Source: Vigna angularis (taxonomy: Eukaryota > Streptophyta > Magnoliopsida > Fabales > Fabaceae). Taken from it: a stretch of DNA of 64,000 nucleotides. Every line of letters begins with the position of its first letter. Within the stretch, counting starts at the first letter, position 1. The position numbers were made by a program, and so were the translations under genes. Positions 24,527 to 36,092 of this stretch are shown here, one piece after another. The DNA lies in NCBI RefSeq assembly GCF_016808095.1, contig NC_068972.1:22746289-22810288 (forward strand). The letters run 5' to 3'. Under the pieces are notes generated by a model. It was not told where the DNA came from, made no database searches, and saw only the letters and a program-made list of their open reading frames with translations.

Positions 24527-27500
24527 ATGCTCAAGCTCCTCAACAAGAACATCCGCCGCCTCCTCCGCCGTCTCCGGTGGCCAATTCGCCGCCGTTCGAA
24601 GCCCAAAGTAGTAGTGATCAGCAAGCTCGGAAAGAACGCCCCAAAGGCCCAAACTGAGCCAAGCCCAAACCTTTCCGCGGCTGTTCATCCTAACGCGCAA
24701 TTGGGTACTCCGAAGCCAATCCGGATCGCTACATTCAACGCCGCGCTGTTCTCCATGGCCCCGGCGCTCCCGAAAGTTGCACGCGAGTTGGGGGAGCAAA
24801 ACGGCGTCGCTTCGAAGGCGAATTCGCGGCCCAGAAGCATATTGAAACATTCGCCATCGCAGTCACAATCAGTGAAGAGCAGAGCAGAGGAGAACGTTGG
24901 TAGCAGACAGAAGATGAGGGTTTCCATAAATTTACCAGACAACGAGATTTCGCTGCTGCGAAGCCGACAATCGAGCTTCTCGGAACACGACAAGGAAGGG
25001 CTGAAGGCGTGGTCGGTAGGGGGAGGTGGGGCCCACATGAGTAACAGAACAGTTGTTGAGGTTCTGAAGGAAGTGGACGCAGATGTTTTGGGTCTGCAAG
25101 ATGTGAAGGCTGAGGAAGAGAATGGGATGAAGCCTTTGTCTGATTTGGCTGCGGCGTTGGGAATGAACTACGTCTTCGCCGAAAGTTGGGCACCTGAGTA
25201 CGGCAATGCTGTCTTGTCCAAATGGCCCATCAAACGCTGCGTCTCTCACCAAATCTTCGATCACACTGATTTCAGGTCAGTTTTTTTAACTAACTTTTCA
25301 TTATAATGCTGCACTTCTTCACCATTTCTGTTTCTGCAGTTTCTTTTGTTTATGTTAAGCTTTTTGGGTCACTGGAATGGAACAGGACTGAAATGGAAAA
25401 TGAATGCACAGTAGTTTTGATTCTTCAAACCAAACTCCAATGGAACTTCAGATTATTTACTTATTTTAATTTAGTTCTTTCATTGGTAAACTGTCATCTC
25501 AATTAAACTAGTTTGATGATTTTTTTTAATAATTGTTTTAAATCTATAAATAAATTCTTTTATTTATTACATTTCATTTTATTTTATCTTTGATTACCTA
25601 TTTAAACACGAGAATTAACTTTTTAAAATAATTGATTTCTACACTTAATTCTAACAGTACATTTCCTGCTTCCCTTATTAAAATGCGTTTATTATTTTAT
25701 CATTAAATAAATACATGTAGCAGGTATTTCCTTTCATTTTTTATATAGTAATGTAACGACTCCAAAATATTTTTTTAAAGAAAAAGGAGTAAAGTTAAGA
25801 CACTTTTTGGTTTTCTGCCCTTGTATGTATTTCGAAGAAGCTTCTTGGAACTTGTCACTGCAAAAAAAAAATGGAAAGATAATCACTTTTCTGTTCATAA
25901 AGTGACCAATAATTCTATCACTTTTGAACCAAAAGAGAATTCTTAAACTAACACATGGGAAGTTTCTTAAAGCCACCTAGAAGATTTTCTCATTCACTGA
26001 CTATTCACTGTTTCAAACAAATGCTTAAGCAATGATCGACCTTTCCCATTTAGCTTTACGCAAAAAGTTTAGCGTTAACATCAATTCTTAAACTGGTCTT
26101 AGATTCTTTCCTTGTTTTCTTCTACGTGGCAACGGCAATGATCAAAATGCATGACATGCCAACTGTAATAGCTGTAGGCAGCGATGCAGGATTCATCCCC
26201 ACCTACTCCTTATTGGGATTCTCTGTTGTCACCATTCAACCATGTTCCCTTCACACTCATATTTTATTTTCAACCTCAATCGTATTTTTTTACAAGTTTA
26301 TAGATGCATAATTTAGTGATCATGGAATATTCCAACCAAGGAACACCACTTTCAGCTTTTTCTTCTTGTTTTATATAAACTGTCAGATTCTCCAAATTCA
26401 AATGGTGGCTTATTTCCTTGAATACTGTAAACAACTCCTCTAAAAGGCAACTCTATCTGGTTTTTGTTTTTGAAGAATGAAACTTGCACTGTGTGCAGCA
26501 TAAAATAATTCAAGTTTGGTATGGAACAAATCTGTGTGATGCAAATGAGGTACTGTTTGTCTGGGCTGGGAGAACAGTCAGAATATATACTTTTGTTGCT
26601 CAAGTTTCATCATAATTATATTGAGAAATTTGTTACTTTCCTCCTAAGGCATAATCTATCGCTAGTGAGCATCTATTGAAAAATGATTGTGGAAATCCAA
26701 ATTCCAACCCCAGAAAGCAACCTAGTTAGAAGGATTGAAGCATTCTAGAGAGTGAAAGCATAGTGGTTAGAGAATGACTTAACAACAAGGATGAGCATGA
26801 CATCCAAAAAATTATGATTAATTAATTAACATTTGATCCACAGGAATGTTTTGAAGGCCACAATCGATGTGCCTCAAGTAGGTGAGCTTAACTTCTACTG
26901 TACCCATCTTGATCATCTTGATGAGAATTGGCGAATGAAGCAGGTAAATGCAATAATTCAATCCAGTGATGAGCCTCACATCTTAGCTGGAGGCCTTAAT
27001 TCACTGGATGAATCAGATTACTCCCAAGAGAGATGGACAGATATTGTGAAGGTATGCATGGCAGTAAAGTAGTACCTCTATTATTCTGTTGCTTTTTGGT
27101 CTCAATCTTAAAAGTAACAAAAGTAGAAATGAAATTTTTTGCTGGGTCCAGTACTATGAAGAGATGGGAAAGCCAACACCAAAGGTTGAAGTGATGAAAT
27201 ATCTCAAGAGTAAAGACTACACTGATGCAAAGGATTATGCAGGGGAATGCGAGTCTGTTGTCATGATTGCCAAGGGCCAAAGTACAAACACAAACTTTCA
27301 AACTCTAATAAACATGTTTATTTATTACTGTTATGACTATGATCACTAAAATTGGAAATATTATGCAGGTGTTCAAGGCACATGTAAGTATGGAACTAGG
27401 GTAGATTACATATTATCATCATCAAATTCTCCATACAAGTTTGTTCCTGGTTCCTATTTAGTCCTTTCTTCCAAAGGGACTTCAGATCATCACATAGTGA

Positions 27501-27631
27501 AAGTTGATGTGGTGAAGGCAAATGACAACCCTGAAGAAAAGCTGACAAAGAATACGCAACAACCAAGACAGAGAGTTGTAAAAATAACACAATCCACACC
27601 CTCAAAAGGTATCTGGAAAACTCACTCTTGA
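24527..27631 (+). CDS. DNase I-like (endonuclease/exonuclease/phosphatase fold) protein
   Basis: Four exons fit with GT-AG junctions and consistent phase: 24527-25275, 26844-27051, 27152-27281 and 27369-27631 (TGA), giving 449 residues. The start at 24527 gives the basic N-terminus MLKLLNKNIRRLLRRLRW; an in-frame ATG at 24476 would add 17 residues. Fold marks in order are IRIATFNAALFS, DADVLGLQDV, NFYCTHLDHLDENW, LAGGLNSLD and finally SDHH. These are the strand ends and His/Asp loops of the DNase I-like superfamily. It resembles Arabidopsis At3g21530 in length and layout. The usual GDxN loop reads GGLN, so a metal ligand differs from classical members; activity and substrate are unknown. A disordered stretch rich in Ser, Arg and Pro lies at about residues 90-160. 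Intron 1 is 1568 bp. Confidence 0.88.
25276..26843 (+). other. Large first intron of the DNase I-like gene
   Basis: The donor is gtcagttt after TTCAG and the acceptor is tgatccacag. The sequence is AT-rich, unlike the GC-rich exon 1. I see no nested element in it. The coding frame closes across it (…HTDFR | NVLKATID). Confidence 0.85.
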
Positions 27632-28221
27632 GACCTAAATTGAGTTTCCTTGGTTTAGATTAGTATGATAATGATAATGTTTCGGAATGGGGCATTTTGT
27701 TTTGTTCTTGCTTCTGTACACAGCTTTATTCAAATAGATTTAGCAGCATATGACAAAAAAAATAGTCTGTTCTGTGATGATGTATGACATTTTTTCACAA
27801 AAATAATATTGTATAGATTTTGATTAAGAACTTAAAAAATCTATGAAGTGATTTCTTGTTAGTCATTCTTTGATTGCGTTCCTATGAAAAAAATAATTGT
27901 ATAGATTTGACTTTAAGAATTTTTAAAATCTACTGAGTGATTTCTTGCTTGTCTTTTTCTGACAATGTTCATAAAATTCAGGATTATGATACCCTGTTTC
28001 GAATTGATAGTATTAGTTCGTCACTATTAATATTTTTTCAAAATAGTATTTTTAAAAAATAGGAAATAGTATTATTTATCATTATATAACTTCGTAAAAA
28101 TTAGATGGCATTTATGAGTATTTGGTCTGTCGTTTTGTACGTTTTTTTGTAACATATACTAAGGGTTATGTTTATGTAATTCAGACAAAACTTAAAATGT
28201 AAGTTTTTCATAACATCTGTA
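27632..28221. other. 3' flank of the DNase I-like gene
   Basis: 3' UTR and AT-rich spacer. A segment containing tgtatagattttgattaag, then aatctatgaagtgatttcttg (about 27812-27860), is repeated in diverged form at about 27898-27950. Nothing else is recognised. Confidence 0.5.
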
Positions 28222-28293
28222 GTGGCTGTAGTTTAGTGGTGAGAATTCCACGTTGTGGCCGTGGAGACCTGGGCTCGAATCCCAGCAGCCACA
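28222..28293 (+). tRNA. tRNA-His (GUG)
   Basis: 72 nt. The acceptor stem GTGGCTG pairs with CAGCCAC before a discriminator A. The D arm contains TAGTTTAGTGGT. The anticodon arm CCACG-TTGTGGC-CGTGG gives anticodon GTG. The T arm CTGGG-CTCGAAT-CCCAG is intact. A short T-run follows at about 28303. Confidence 0.97.
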
Positions 28294-29519
28294 AATTACT
28301 CATTTTTACGCGGTTAATTTCTTTTTTTTGTAAAAGTTTTCTGAAACTAATTTTGGAAATAAAAGTTAAATGATTTTTTTAATAAACTAAAAAGTTATCT
28401 AATGTATAAATTAAAATTTTTATTTAGAAAAACTAAATAAAAAACTTCCAGAAATATCTATGCATAAATTTAATGTAATTTTCCTAAATATGTTTAACTT
28501 TTTTATATACATACAAAATTCTCCCACGCAAACATAATATATTCTTTAATCGTAAGATAAGATAAAGACACCCTAGGCCCGCCCACGTTGGAGATTTACT
28601 TACTGATATTATGGTTTTTCATACAGCACACGTACCTAGATATAATAAATTTTTAAGATTTGTTTGGATGAATTTTGATATTAATAAAATGATATTTTAA
28701 TTTGAATTCCACTAAATTATTTAATATCAGAAAAATATATATCTAATCTCTTGGATTTCAAAAGATTATGAATCTCATATCATTAATATTACATCCAAGA
28801 TAAAGATGAGGATGATGAGCCTCCTTTTCAATTTATTGCCAAAGCTGGCATAGCCAAAACATGAAAATATCCCAGAAAGGACCACAAAGTAGCAAAAACT
28901 GTTAAGCCAGGGATGAAAGAGATTGGATGTTTTAAGGGTAAACGTGATAGGGGGAAAGAATAATACATTATTGAATTGCAGAATGTATTGGTGTGTGATA
29001 GAATGTTCAAATTTTACTTGCTATATTAGTTTTAATATGTAGTGCAGATTTTAGTTGCTATATTAGTTTTAATATGTACTGCAGATTTAATATAATTGAT
29101 TTTGCACTTATATAATTGATGTTATGAATCTAAGTTTGGATTTTAATTTAATTAAATAATTAAATATTATAATTTTAAAGTGATATTTTTAAATATGTTA
29201 GATATAAATATATTAAATTGAGTCATATATTTCAAAGGATAAAATATTACTTTAGATTTGATATTATATGTTGAAAAAAATTTCGTCGTTTCTTATTTGT
29301 TCATATATAGTAACTATGTTAACATGTATTTGTCTATTGAAAGCAACTTGGATATGAGACTTTAAATTTTGGTTTAAGAATTAAGGGTATGTTAATTATA
29401 TTACGATTGATGTTGCTTCTGTTGAAGTTACTTTATGTTGAAGTTACGTGTTGGATGAAAATTAATGTCTAATTATACATTGTTCTAAAGGGTATTTTCA
29501 CTCTTCTTTTAAACAAACT
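28294..29519. other. AT-rich intergenic DNA
   Basis: AT-rich. It contains a short tandem duplication at about 29020-29087 (gctatattagttttaatatg twice). No gene is seen; the minus-strand 60-codon frame near 28828 has no support. Confidence 0.5.
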
Positions 29520-30164
29520 TTTTGTTCCCATGACACATGTTTTGTTTTGAAGTTTGAGAACATACCAAATTATTATACTCTAATGGTACTCAACGTCTTT
29601 ATGATGTTTGTCATGATCTTTTCAATGTTATTGCTTCTCGACATCAAGACTCAATGGGTAGAATTCATGATCTTTTTCATGAATTTAATGAATTATTGCC
29701 CTTGTCTATTGCTTCTACCCAATAAATAGAGTAATAGTCAAAGTTCTTCATGATATTAGCATTACATAGACTTGTGGATAAATATTCTCATGTCACTGAT
29801 TAGCTTTTGGGTTCATCTATTGTACTCACTTTGACTTTTATTTGTTCCACTCTTTTGCGTGTATCAAGTAAACACATTAATGATATACCTGCTTCTGTTG
29901 AGGATTCCTCTATACTAGCATCTCAACGTGATGATCGTAATCGCTCTTGAAAGTCCATAAAAGTATGTCACAAGTGTGACCATTGTGGTAAGTTAGGCCA
30001 CAAGATTGACAAGTGTTATGCATTATATAGACGTTTTTCTCGATCTGTTGTTGTTGTTCAGACTGATCCTCCCTCAAAATTACCTCATATGGATCCTCAT
30101 TCATCTGATATAACTGACAAATATGTTATTGTTAGTAACTTTCTCAAATGGTATGAGGATCAAC

Positions 30165-30364
30165 TGTTGGGTCTATCGAGGAGGAGGTTCCATGTGGGTT
30201 ACACAAACACCAATCACATATGAGCCAAATATATAAGGGATCGACACCACTCTTTACCCAAAACCTTAAGACAATGAGTTAATGGGTCTTTCATCTTTAT
30301 AAGGTGCTCTACTTTCTCATTTCTATCCAATGTGGGACTTGGACTCACACTTGGATACCCAACA
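30165..30364 (-). repeat. LTR of a small LTR element (TRIM-like), minus orientation
   Basis: 200-bp TG...CA unit: tgttgggtctatcg on the left and ggatacccaaca on the right. Its minus-strand polypurine tract (cccttgagggggagat, 30365-30380) lies just to the right, so this is the 3' LTR of a minus-strand element. The minus-strand sequence includes a TATA-like CTTATATATTTGG. Confidence 0.75.
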
Positions 30365-30582
30365 ATCTCCCCCTCAAGGGTGAGTCCCTTCCACATAGGT
30401 ACACTCCCCCTTCAGCCAAAGCATTCCCAACCAACTACAACCACGAGTAACCCTTTCCAACCGCGGTTTATCTTAACGGAACACGCTTACCAGAATACCC
30501 TTTGCCAGGAAGACTTTCGGTATAGGGATCATTATACTCGTCTGAGCTGGTCATCAAGACAAACCATCGGCTCTGATACCAC
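30365..30582 (-). mobile_element. Internal region of minus-strand TRIM-like element with PBS
   Basis: Non-coding stretch between the polypurine tract next to 30364 and a primer-binding site at 30569-30582, whose reverse complement is GTGGTATCAGAGCC. It is only about 200 bp and has no coding domain, which is typical of TRIMs. Confidence 0.7.
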
Positions 30583-30664
30583 TATTGGGTAGGAGGTTCC
30601 ATGCCCAAAGTAGACAATATCTTACTAGAGTGGAGATATGTGTGTATATCGAACCTTCCCAACA
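30583..30664 (+). repeat. Chimeric short LTR between two opposed PBS motifs
   Basis: It begins tattgggtaggagg and ends ccttcccaaca. The first third resembles the LTR at 30165 (gaggaggttccatg). The rest (gacaatatcttactagagtgg) resembles the LTR at 30922-31085. It is flanked on the left by a minus-strand PBS and on the right by a plus-strand PBS. Confidence 0.7.
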
Positions 30665-30921
30665 GTGGTATCAGAGCCCATGGTTCAGGTCTGGTGACCG
30701 GGCTCAAACGAGTACGTCCCTCCATGATCAGGTGAAGCCTTGGCAGGTGGCCGACAGATAGCCAGATGTATCATGAGAGATGGAGAGCAAGGGATGCTCA
30801 GTGTTTGACCATGGATCGTGAAAGAGGGAGTGGTGACCATGGTGTACTTGAGGACAAGAAAAGACTTCCGCTGTAGGGGAGGTGGAAGTGGAGAACCATA
30901 GTCCTTTGTTTGAGGGGAGGA
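30665..30921 (+). mobile_element. Internal region of plus-strand TRIM-like element
   Basis: It starts with the primer-binding site gtggtatcagagccc (30665-30679) and ends with a polypurine tract tgaggggagga (30911-30921) directly before TGTTGGGTAC. The 257 bp have no coding domain; the two minus-strand frames here are spurious. Confidence 0.75.
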
Positions 30922-31085
30922 TGTTGGGTACAAACAAAGTCACACATCAGATAAAAGAAGAGTTGGACATGGGTTTATATACACATAGATACCTCCATTA
31001 GTAAGAGGCCTTTTGGAGTGGTACCAAAAGCAAATCTGTGAGTGCTTGGCCCAAAGCGGACAATATCTTACCAGTGTGGAGATAT
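30922..31085 (+). repeat. Truncated 3' LTR of plus-strand TRIM-like element
   Basis: Begins TGTTGGGTACAAAC and runs to gtggagatat, where decayed copia sequence resumes. It shares gacaatatcttac(c/t)ag with 30583-30664 but lacks the terminal cttcccaaca. Five bases at the outer edges of the whole insertion (TCAAC at 30160-30164 and TCAAT at 31085-31089) are similar but not identical. Confidence 0.65.
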
Positions 31086-33355
31086 CAATTACATCTTTTG
31101 TTGGTCTGACTCAGTTTTTTTCTCTTGGTCCTTGGGTTCTTGACTTAGGAGCCACAGATCACATTACTGGTAACAATTCTTTGTTTTCCTTTTTATCCTC
31201 TCCGAATAATTTACCTTACGTTACAATGACGAATAAATTTAGGGTTTTAGCTTATGGTATTGAGACTATAAACCCATTTCCTTTTTTATCCATTAATTAT
31301 GTTCTTTATGCCCTTAGGTCATCTTTTAACTTATTATCCATTCATCATTTAACATGTTCTCTTGACTATGTTATTTCTGTTGCCAAATATTCTCTTTGTT
31401 TACAAAACCAAATATTCTCGTGATCTTTATCATCTCCGTCCTTCTACACATGTTGACGCAACTATAAATTCTTCATTTCTTCTTCATGTTCAGTTAGGTC
31501 ATCCCAATCTTGCCAAATTACAGTAGCTTATCTAAGTTATCCAGTTTAGTGTGTGAGTCATGTCAATTAAGCAAGCATAGTTGTAGTTTCTTATCTCGTA
31601 GTGTCTCTCAATGTGCTTCATCCACTTTTTCCTTACTTCACTCTAACATTTGGGACCTAGTAATGTTAAGTTTAATTTAAGTTTTTAATATTTTGTTACT
31701 TTTATTGATGATTATTTCATATGTACTTGATTGTTTTTAGTGAAAACTTGTTCAAAATTATTTCATATCTTCCAATCTTTTTTTTTAATGAAATTAAAAC
31801 TCAGTTTGGTGTTTCTATTCAAACTTTGTGAAGTGATAATATTGGCAAATGTCTTTCCCATTCTTTTAAACAATTTATGGTTTCTCATGAAATTCTTCAT
31901 CAAACTTCGTATGCTTATACGCACCTCAACAAAATGGGGTCATTGAGCACAAAATAGACATATTATTGAAACAAATAACACTCTTTTAATTCATGGTGAG
32001 GTTCCTCAATATTTTTGGGGTGATTCTATTCTTAATGCATGTTATCTCATTAATCACATGCCCTATTTGGTTTTAGATAAAAAAATACCTCATTCTATTT
32101 TACTTTCTAATGAACCTCTTCATCCATTATCTCTAAAATTTTTTGGGTGTACATGTTTGTTCATAATTTTAGTCTTGATCTTGATAGGTTATCTCCTTGA
32201 TCACACAAATATGTTATTTTAGGATTTACTAGATCACAAAAAGGATACAAGTGTTTTCTTCATTCTCTCAACAGCTATTTTGTTTTTGCAGATGTCACTT
32301 TCAATGAGTATTCTTTTTACTTTAAAGGTTATTCTACTTTTGATATGTCTCCATATAATACAGTCAATATTCCTAGTACAATCAATATTTCTTTTATTTG
32401 TGGTTCTCCAGTTGTGCCTTGTCCATCACCACCACCACCACCACCATCATATTTTTTTCCACCACCACTTCAGATTTATAATCATAGACATCATTCTCAA
32501 CAACCACTAAGTGAGTCAATTCACGTGTCAACTACTTTGTCTCCTCCGGTTTTGAAAAGAGAGTTTGATAGTCCAATTTTCCTCCAAAAAGGTATATGTT
32601 TTACCCGTAATCCCTCTCCATGTGAGTTATCATAGATTATCTTCATCTTTTTATACCGGTCTTTCATTTATTTCTTTTGTGACCATTCCAAAATCTGTCA
32701 GTGATGCCTTAGACCATCATGATTGGTGTCAAGTCATGATAAAAAATTTGTTGTTTAGAATAGTGGAACTTGGGAGCTTGCCCCATTACCTCCAGAAAAA
32801 TTTGGGTTTGGTTGTAGGTGGGTTTTCGCTATCAAAGTTGGTAGTGATGGTACTATTGATCACATCAAAGCTCGTCTTGTGGTCAAAGGATACACACAAT
32901 TTTTTGGGCTGGATTGTGGTGATACCTTCTCTCTAGTGACAAAGATGACTTATGTTCATTTATTTATAACCATGACTACTCTTCAACAATGATCTCTTTA
33001 TCAAATGGATGTCAAAAATATGTTTCTCAGTGGATTAAATTAAGTGTTTTGGTTCATATAACTTGTTATACCAACTACATTTTGTTAAGTTTTCAATCTA
33101 GGATTGGTGCATATAGTTTTCTATATCAGTTTTGATGTATTACATCTTATATGAGACTCAAGACTTTCTTATTTCATTATTTCATTTAATTTTACAATAT
33201 ACGGGGGACTGATATAAAAACTAAGAAGTATTGCAAAATTTCCTCTGCTTGAGATATGCTTCATAAGATTAGGAAACCATATTTGAATGTATCAATCTTT
33301 TCTATGTGAAAGTGAAACACAAGAAAACACTATAAAGAACGTGGAGGAGGGGGAA

Positions 33356-34599
33356 TGTTGAATATTATTTTAAAAAAATTTTGTAAATAATGTTTAATAT
33401 TACTTTGTAGGGGTTAGACACTCCATAAGCGTACGAAAAGAGTAGGCATAAAGCATGTAAGAGACATTCCTTGAATATCCTCCTATCTCTTAACGTCGTT
33501 CTGATTTTAGGAAGGCTTTTTGATAAAGTTGAAAATTTGCACAAAAAAGATAGCACAACACAATAAACAAAAGGATACTTGTACGTATATGCATTAAAGT
33601 GTTATATGACCTAAGCGTTTAGGCATGATACAAATACTAGCTTTTAACGCTTGTTTGTTTTGAGTAAATTTTAAAGCGTTTGAGATACAACGTTTAGCGA
33701 GATTGTATTCTAGATGGTCTAATTTTCTTTTAAAAGACACTTTCACGATTAGACTCTCTATTATGAACTCTATATCGTTTAATGCTTATTAGACATGTGT
33801 TAAATGTTGTTAGTTACTATATGTTCTAGATCGTTTAGGCACTTTTAAAGAGTAGCGTTTGGCGCTGCTAATATATTATCATAGAAGATTAACCATTATT
33901 TCATTTTAGATGTTATGTTAAACGTAAAAACAATATTTGCTTAAACAATCTTGTCTTAGAAATCTTCCCATTTTTATTTTTAACAAAAACACAAGCTAAA
34001 ACGACATAGGTATCAGGGATATTAACAACTTGATATACTAGTTATGATAGATTTGGTTCAAAGCATATATAAAGCTAAGATTAATTCTATCATGCTAATC
34101 GTTTAACTATTTTTTTCTGAAAGATTTTTCACGGGAGTATATAAAAGCAAAATGTTTTTTAAATTTCATTTCATGAAATCAGAACATATGGTAAAGAGTT
34201 CATTGAATATTTTACCAGAGCAATATAAAGAGCATAAGATATCAAAGAATCAAAGACATTTCACGATATCAGAGTGCATGCTATAATAAAGTATGTGCAA
34301 TTAATAAATATTAGAGTAAATATTTCAAATGTAATGTATATAAGTTATTATCATAAATGCAATGCATCAAAGTTATTATGATTGAAGAATGACTTCCGTA
34401 ACACTGTGTTCACTTTTGAGGATTGTACTATTCAGAAGTAAAAGCAACGATTGAATTGAGAGATCGATGGTGTTCACTTTCGAGGATTTGCGAAGATTTG
34501 CGAAGACGGATTTGCGAGATACTTCCTTATTCTATCACTCGCTGATATGAGATGATTTGGAGTGAATTGAAGGCAATTATCATCTTTGCCCTTCGTAGA
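33356..34599. other. AT-rich DNA after the decayed copia
   Basis: It may start with an LTR (TGTTGAATATT after the polypurine tract). The phrase gcgttta or cgttta recurs at irregular spacing between about 33616 and 33865. No gene or paired repeat end could be fixed. Confidence 0.4.
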
Positions 34600-34775
34600 T
34601 TGAATAATACCATGTAATATTTGGTTCCATCGTGATCATATTCGGTTCCTTTGGACCATTTCGTTCCAAGCTTTGTGGTGGAAGTGCAGGCACAGGCGCC
34701 ATGTTCGGCCAAGCTGGAGGTTGCTTTGGTGGCGGACGCTGGATTATATGCGACGAAGGTAGAGGATCCAACCTG
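34600..34775 (-). pseudogene. Captured fragment of a Pro-rich coding sequence
   Basis: On the minus strand an open stretch encodes a proline-rich segment (QRPPPKQPPAWPNMAPVPA region). The composition is GC-rich like an exon, unlike the AT-rich surroundings. I do not recognise the parent gene. It directly adjoins the dioxygenase fragment, which runs in the opposite sense. Confidence 0.45.
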
Positions 34776-34777
34776 CC

Positions 34778-35072
34778 TTGGCTTCCAGCTGGAGATCCAC
34801 CGTCACCAATGATGACGTTTTGACCGAGTTTCTAGAGGCCTCGCTCCGCGTCCCCAATCTTGTTATGCCGGACAAGATCTTCCCCAAAGAGAAGCACCTC
34901 GACGCGCCTTCCGGGGTACACTTCGTGTCGCTCTGCTTCCACCGCGATGACGTTCTTCGCGACGTTGTTTCCGATTCCCTCGCCAGGACCAAGTGCTTCT
35001 AGCTGCCAAACCACGGGATTCCGTCACAGCTGGTGGACTCCGCTGCCGAGGACGCCGCCAGAGTGTTCTAGG
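34778..35072 (+). pseudogene. 2-oxoglutarate-dependent dioxygenase N-terminal fragment
   Basis: The plus-strand frame encodes a DIOX_N-type segment: DDVLTEFLEASLRVPNLV, then VSLCFHRDDVLRDVV, then the family mark CFxLPNHGIPSQL. The first codon where an ATG would be expected is TTG (34778). In-frame TAG stops occur at 35000-35002 and again just after ARVF near 35070. Only the N-terminal 100 residues or so are present; the Fe(II)-binding HxD...H core is absent. It is a captured or broken fragment and not a functional enzyme. Confidence 0.75.
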
Positions 35073-35074
35073 TG

Positions 35075-35244
35075 CCGCATGCAAAGCAAACAGAGCCATC
35101 AGAGTCAGCTCTAACAGTGAACAAATCAAACCTTCTCTTATTGGTTTTTGGGTGCTTCAAGGAGAATCTCCTAGAAGAAAAGGCATAGTTGTTTGCTGCT
35201 AAAGTTGCATGAAATGCACAAGCCATTATTGAGGTCTGAAATTG
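35075..35244 (-). pseudogene. Captured fragment resembling a chloroplast transit peptide exon
   Basis: The minus-strand frame reads MACAFHATLAANN, then SSRRFSLKHPKTNKRR, then FTVRADSDG. It is rich in Ser, Ala and Arg, with a VRA-type cleavage context, which is what a plastid transit peptide looks like. The frame runs off into the dioxygenase fragment in opposite sense and stops at once. I do not know the parent gene. Confidence 0.5.
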
Positions 35245-35289
35245 AAGTTCAAACCAAAATGGTCTCAAGAGAAAAACAAAAAACAACAA

Positions 35290-35950
35290 AAAGGGTTTTT
35301 AGAAATTTAGGATTTTGAAGAGGATCTTGGAGTTATGGTTTAGTGGGTTAGAGAATTTTGTGTGTTGAGGATTGATGTTTCGTGGTTATGTCATGTGTGG
35401 ACACATGGAAAGTACTTGTGTTGTTGGGAAAACATCTAATGAAAACATTGTCAACTCATAAAAAGTGTTCTTTAAACAATTAGTTAAAAAGTTTTTTTTT
35501 TAAGTAATTTGTATATCAAGAAAAATAATATATAATTGTTTATTGTAAGATAAAATGTATACTTTTAATTAAAAATGATTATTATCTATTTTTTTAATCA
35601 AAATCAATTCAAGTTGCTTTTAAAAATATAAAATTTTATCTCTTAATAAAACAAATTGATATAATTCTTCTCCTTGTACCATGTCATGATTTTTATCTAC
35701 AAAAAACTTAATTAATGAAAACCAAAATACAAATGCACATCTTCAATTACACCTATAAAAATAAATTCATTTTACTAAATTATAATTTTTTACAATTAGA
35801 AAATTACTTTTAATAATGAATGTTAATTTTTTATGTTTTATAAATATTTTTACAATTAAATATAACATTAACAATTATCATTTTACATTACTTTAATAAT
35901 TAGAGACATTGTGATAATTTTCAATTTCTATCAATTAAATAATTTTTTTT
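35290..35950. other. AT-rich intergenic DNA
   Basis: Low-complexity AT-rich sequence. Nothing recognised. Confidence 0.45.
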
Positions 35951-36092
35951 TTGTCTGTTACATCAATCAAATCCTACACTAATTCTCACGAACTTTACTT
36001 CTAAATCTACTCTCATCTATTTCTAAATCCACTCAAATAAACAATAAAAAATTTATTCTTAAATTCATCCACTCACTCTTCCCCAAATCATC
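35951..36092. mobile_element. Partial foldback MITE, related to 56903-57158
   Basis: Phrases atcctacactaattctca, ccactcaaataaacaa and ccccaaatcatctcctcc match, mostly as reverse complement, the central loop and one arm of the foldback element at 56903-57158. Only one arm is clear here, so the copy is truncated. Confidence 0.65.

Larger units (their letters stand above)
29520..33355 (+). pseudogene. Decayed Ty1/copia element, interrupted by TRIM-like insertions
   Basis: Stop-riddled but readable remains in copia order. Gag survives as a CCHC knuckle, CDHCGKLGHKIDKC (about 29980-30021). The protease site reads VLDLGATDHITGN (about 31138-31175), with the usual Ser of DSG replaced by Leu. Integrase is at about 31690-32010 (FLVKTC, then YAYTPQQNGVIEH). 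RT begins with WVFAIKVGSDGTIDHIKARL (about 32820-32877) and ends before the catalytic YVDD. The frame shifts repeatedly. A polypurine-like ggaggagggggaa (33343-33355) before TGTTG may mark its 3' LTR boundary, but I could not confirm an LTR pair. The segment 30165-31085 is foreign insertion. Confidence 0.8.

Noticed and set aside
24506..25264. Several minus-strand frames of 110-152 codons opposite exon 1 of the DNase I-like gene
   Set aside because: GC-rich exon sequence has few stops on the opposite strand. The plus strand shows the conserved fold motifs and correct splice junctions.
32427..32446. (ACC)n run coding for His or Pro repeats
   Set aside because: A short microsatellite inside decayed copia sequence; there is no functional frame around it.
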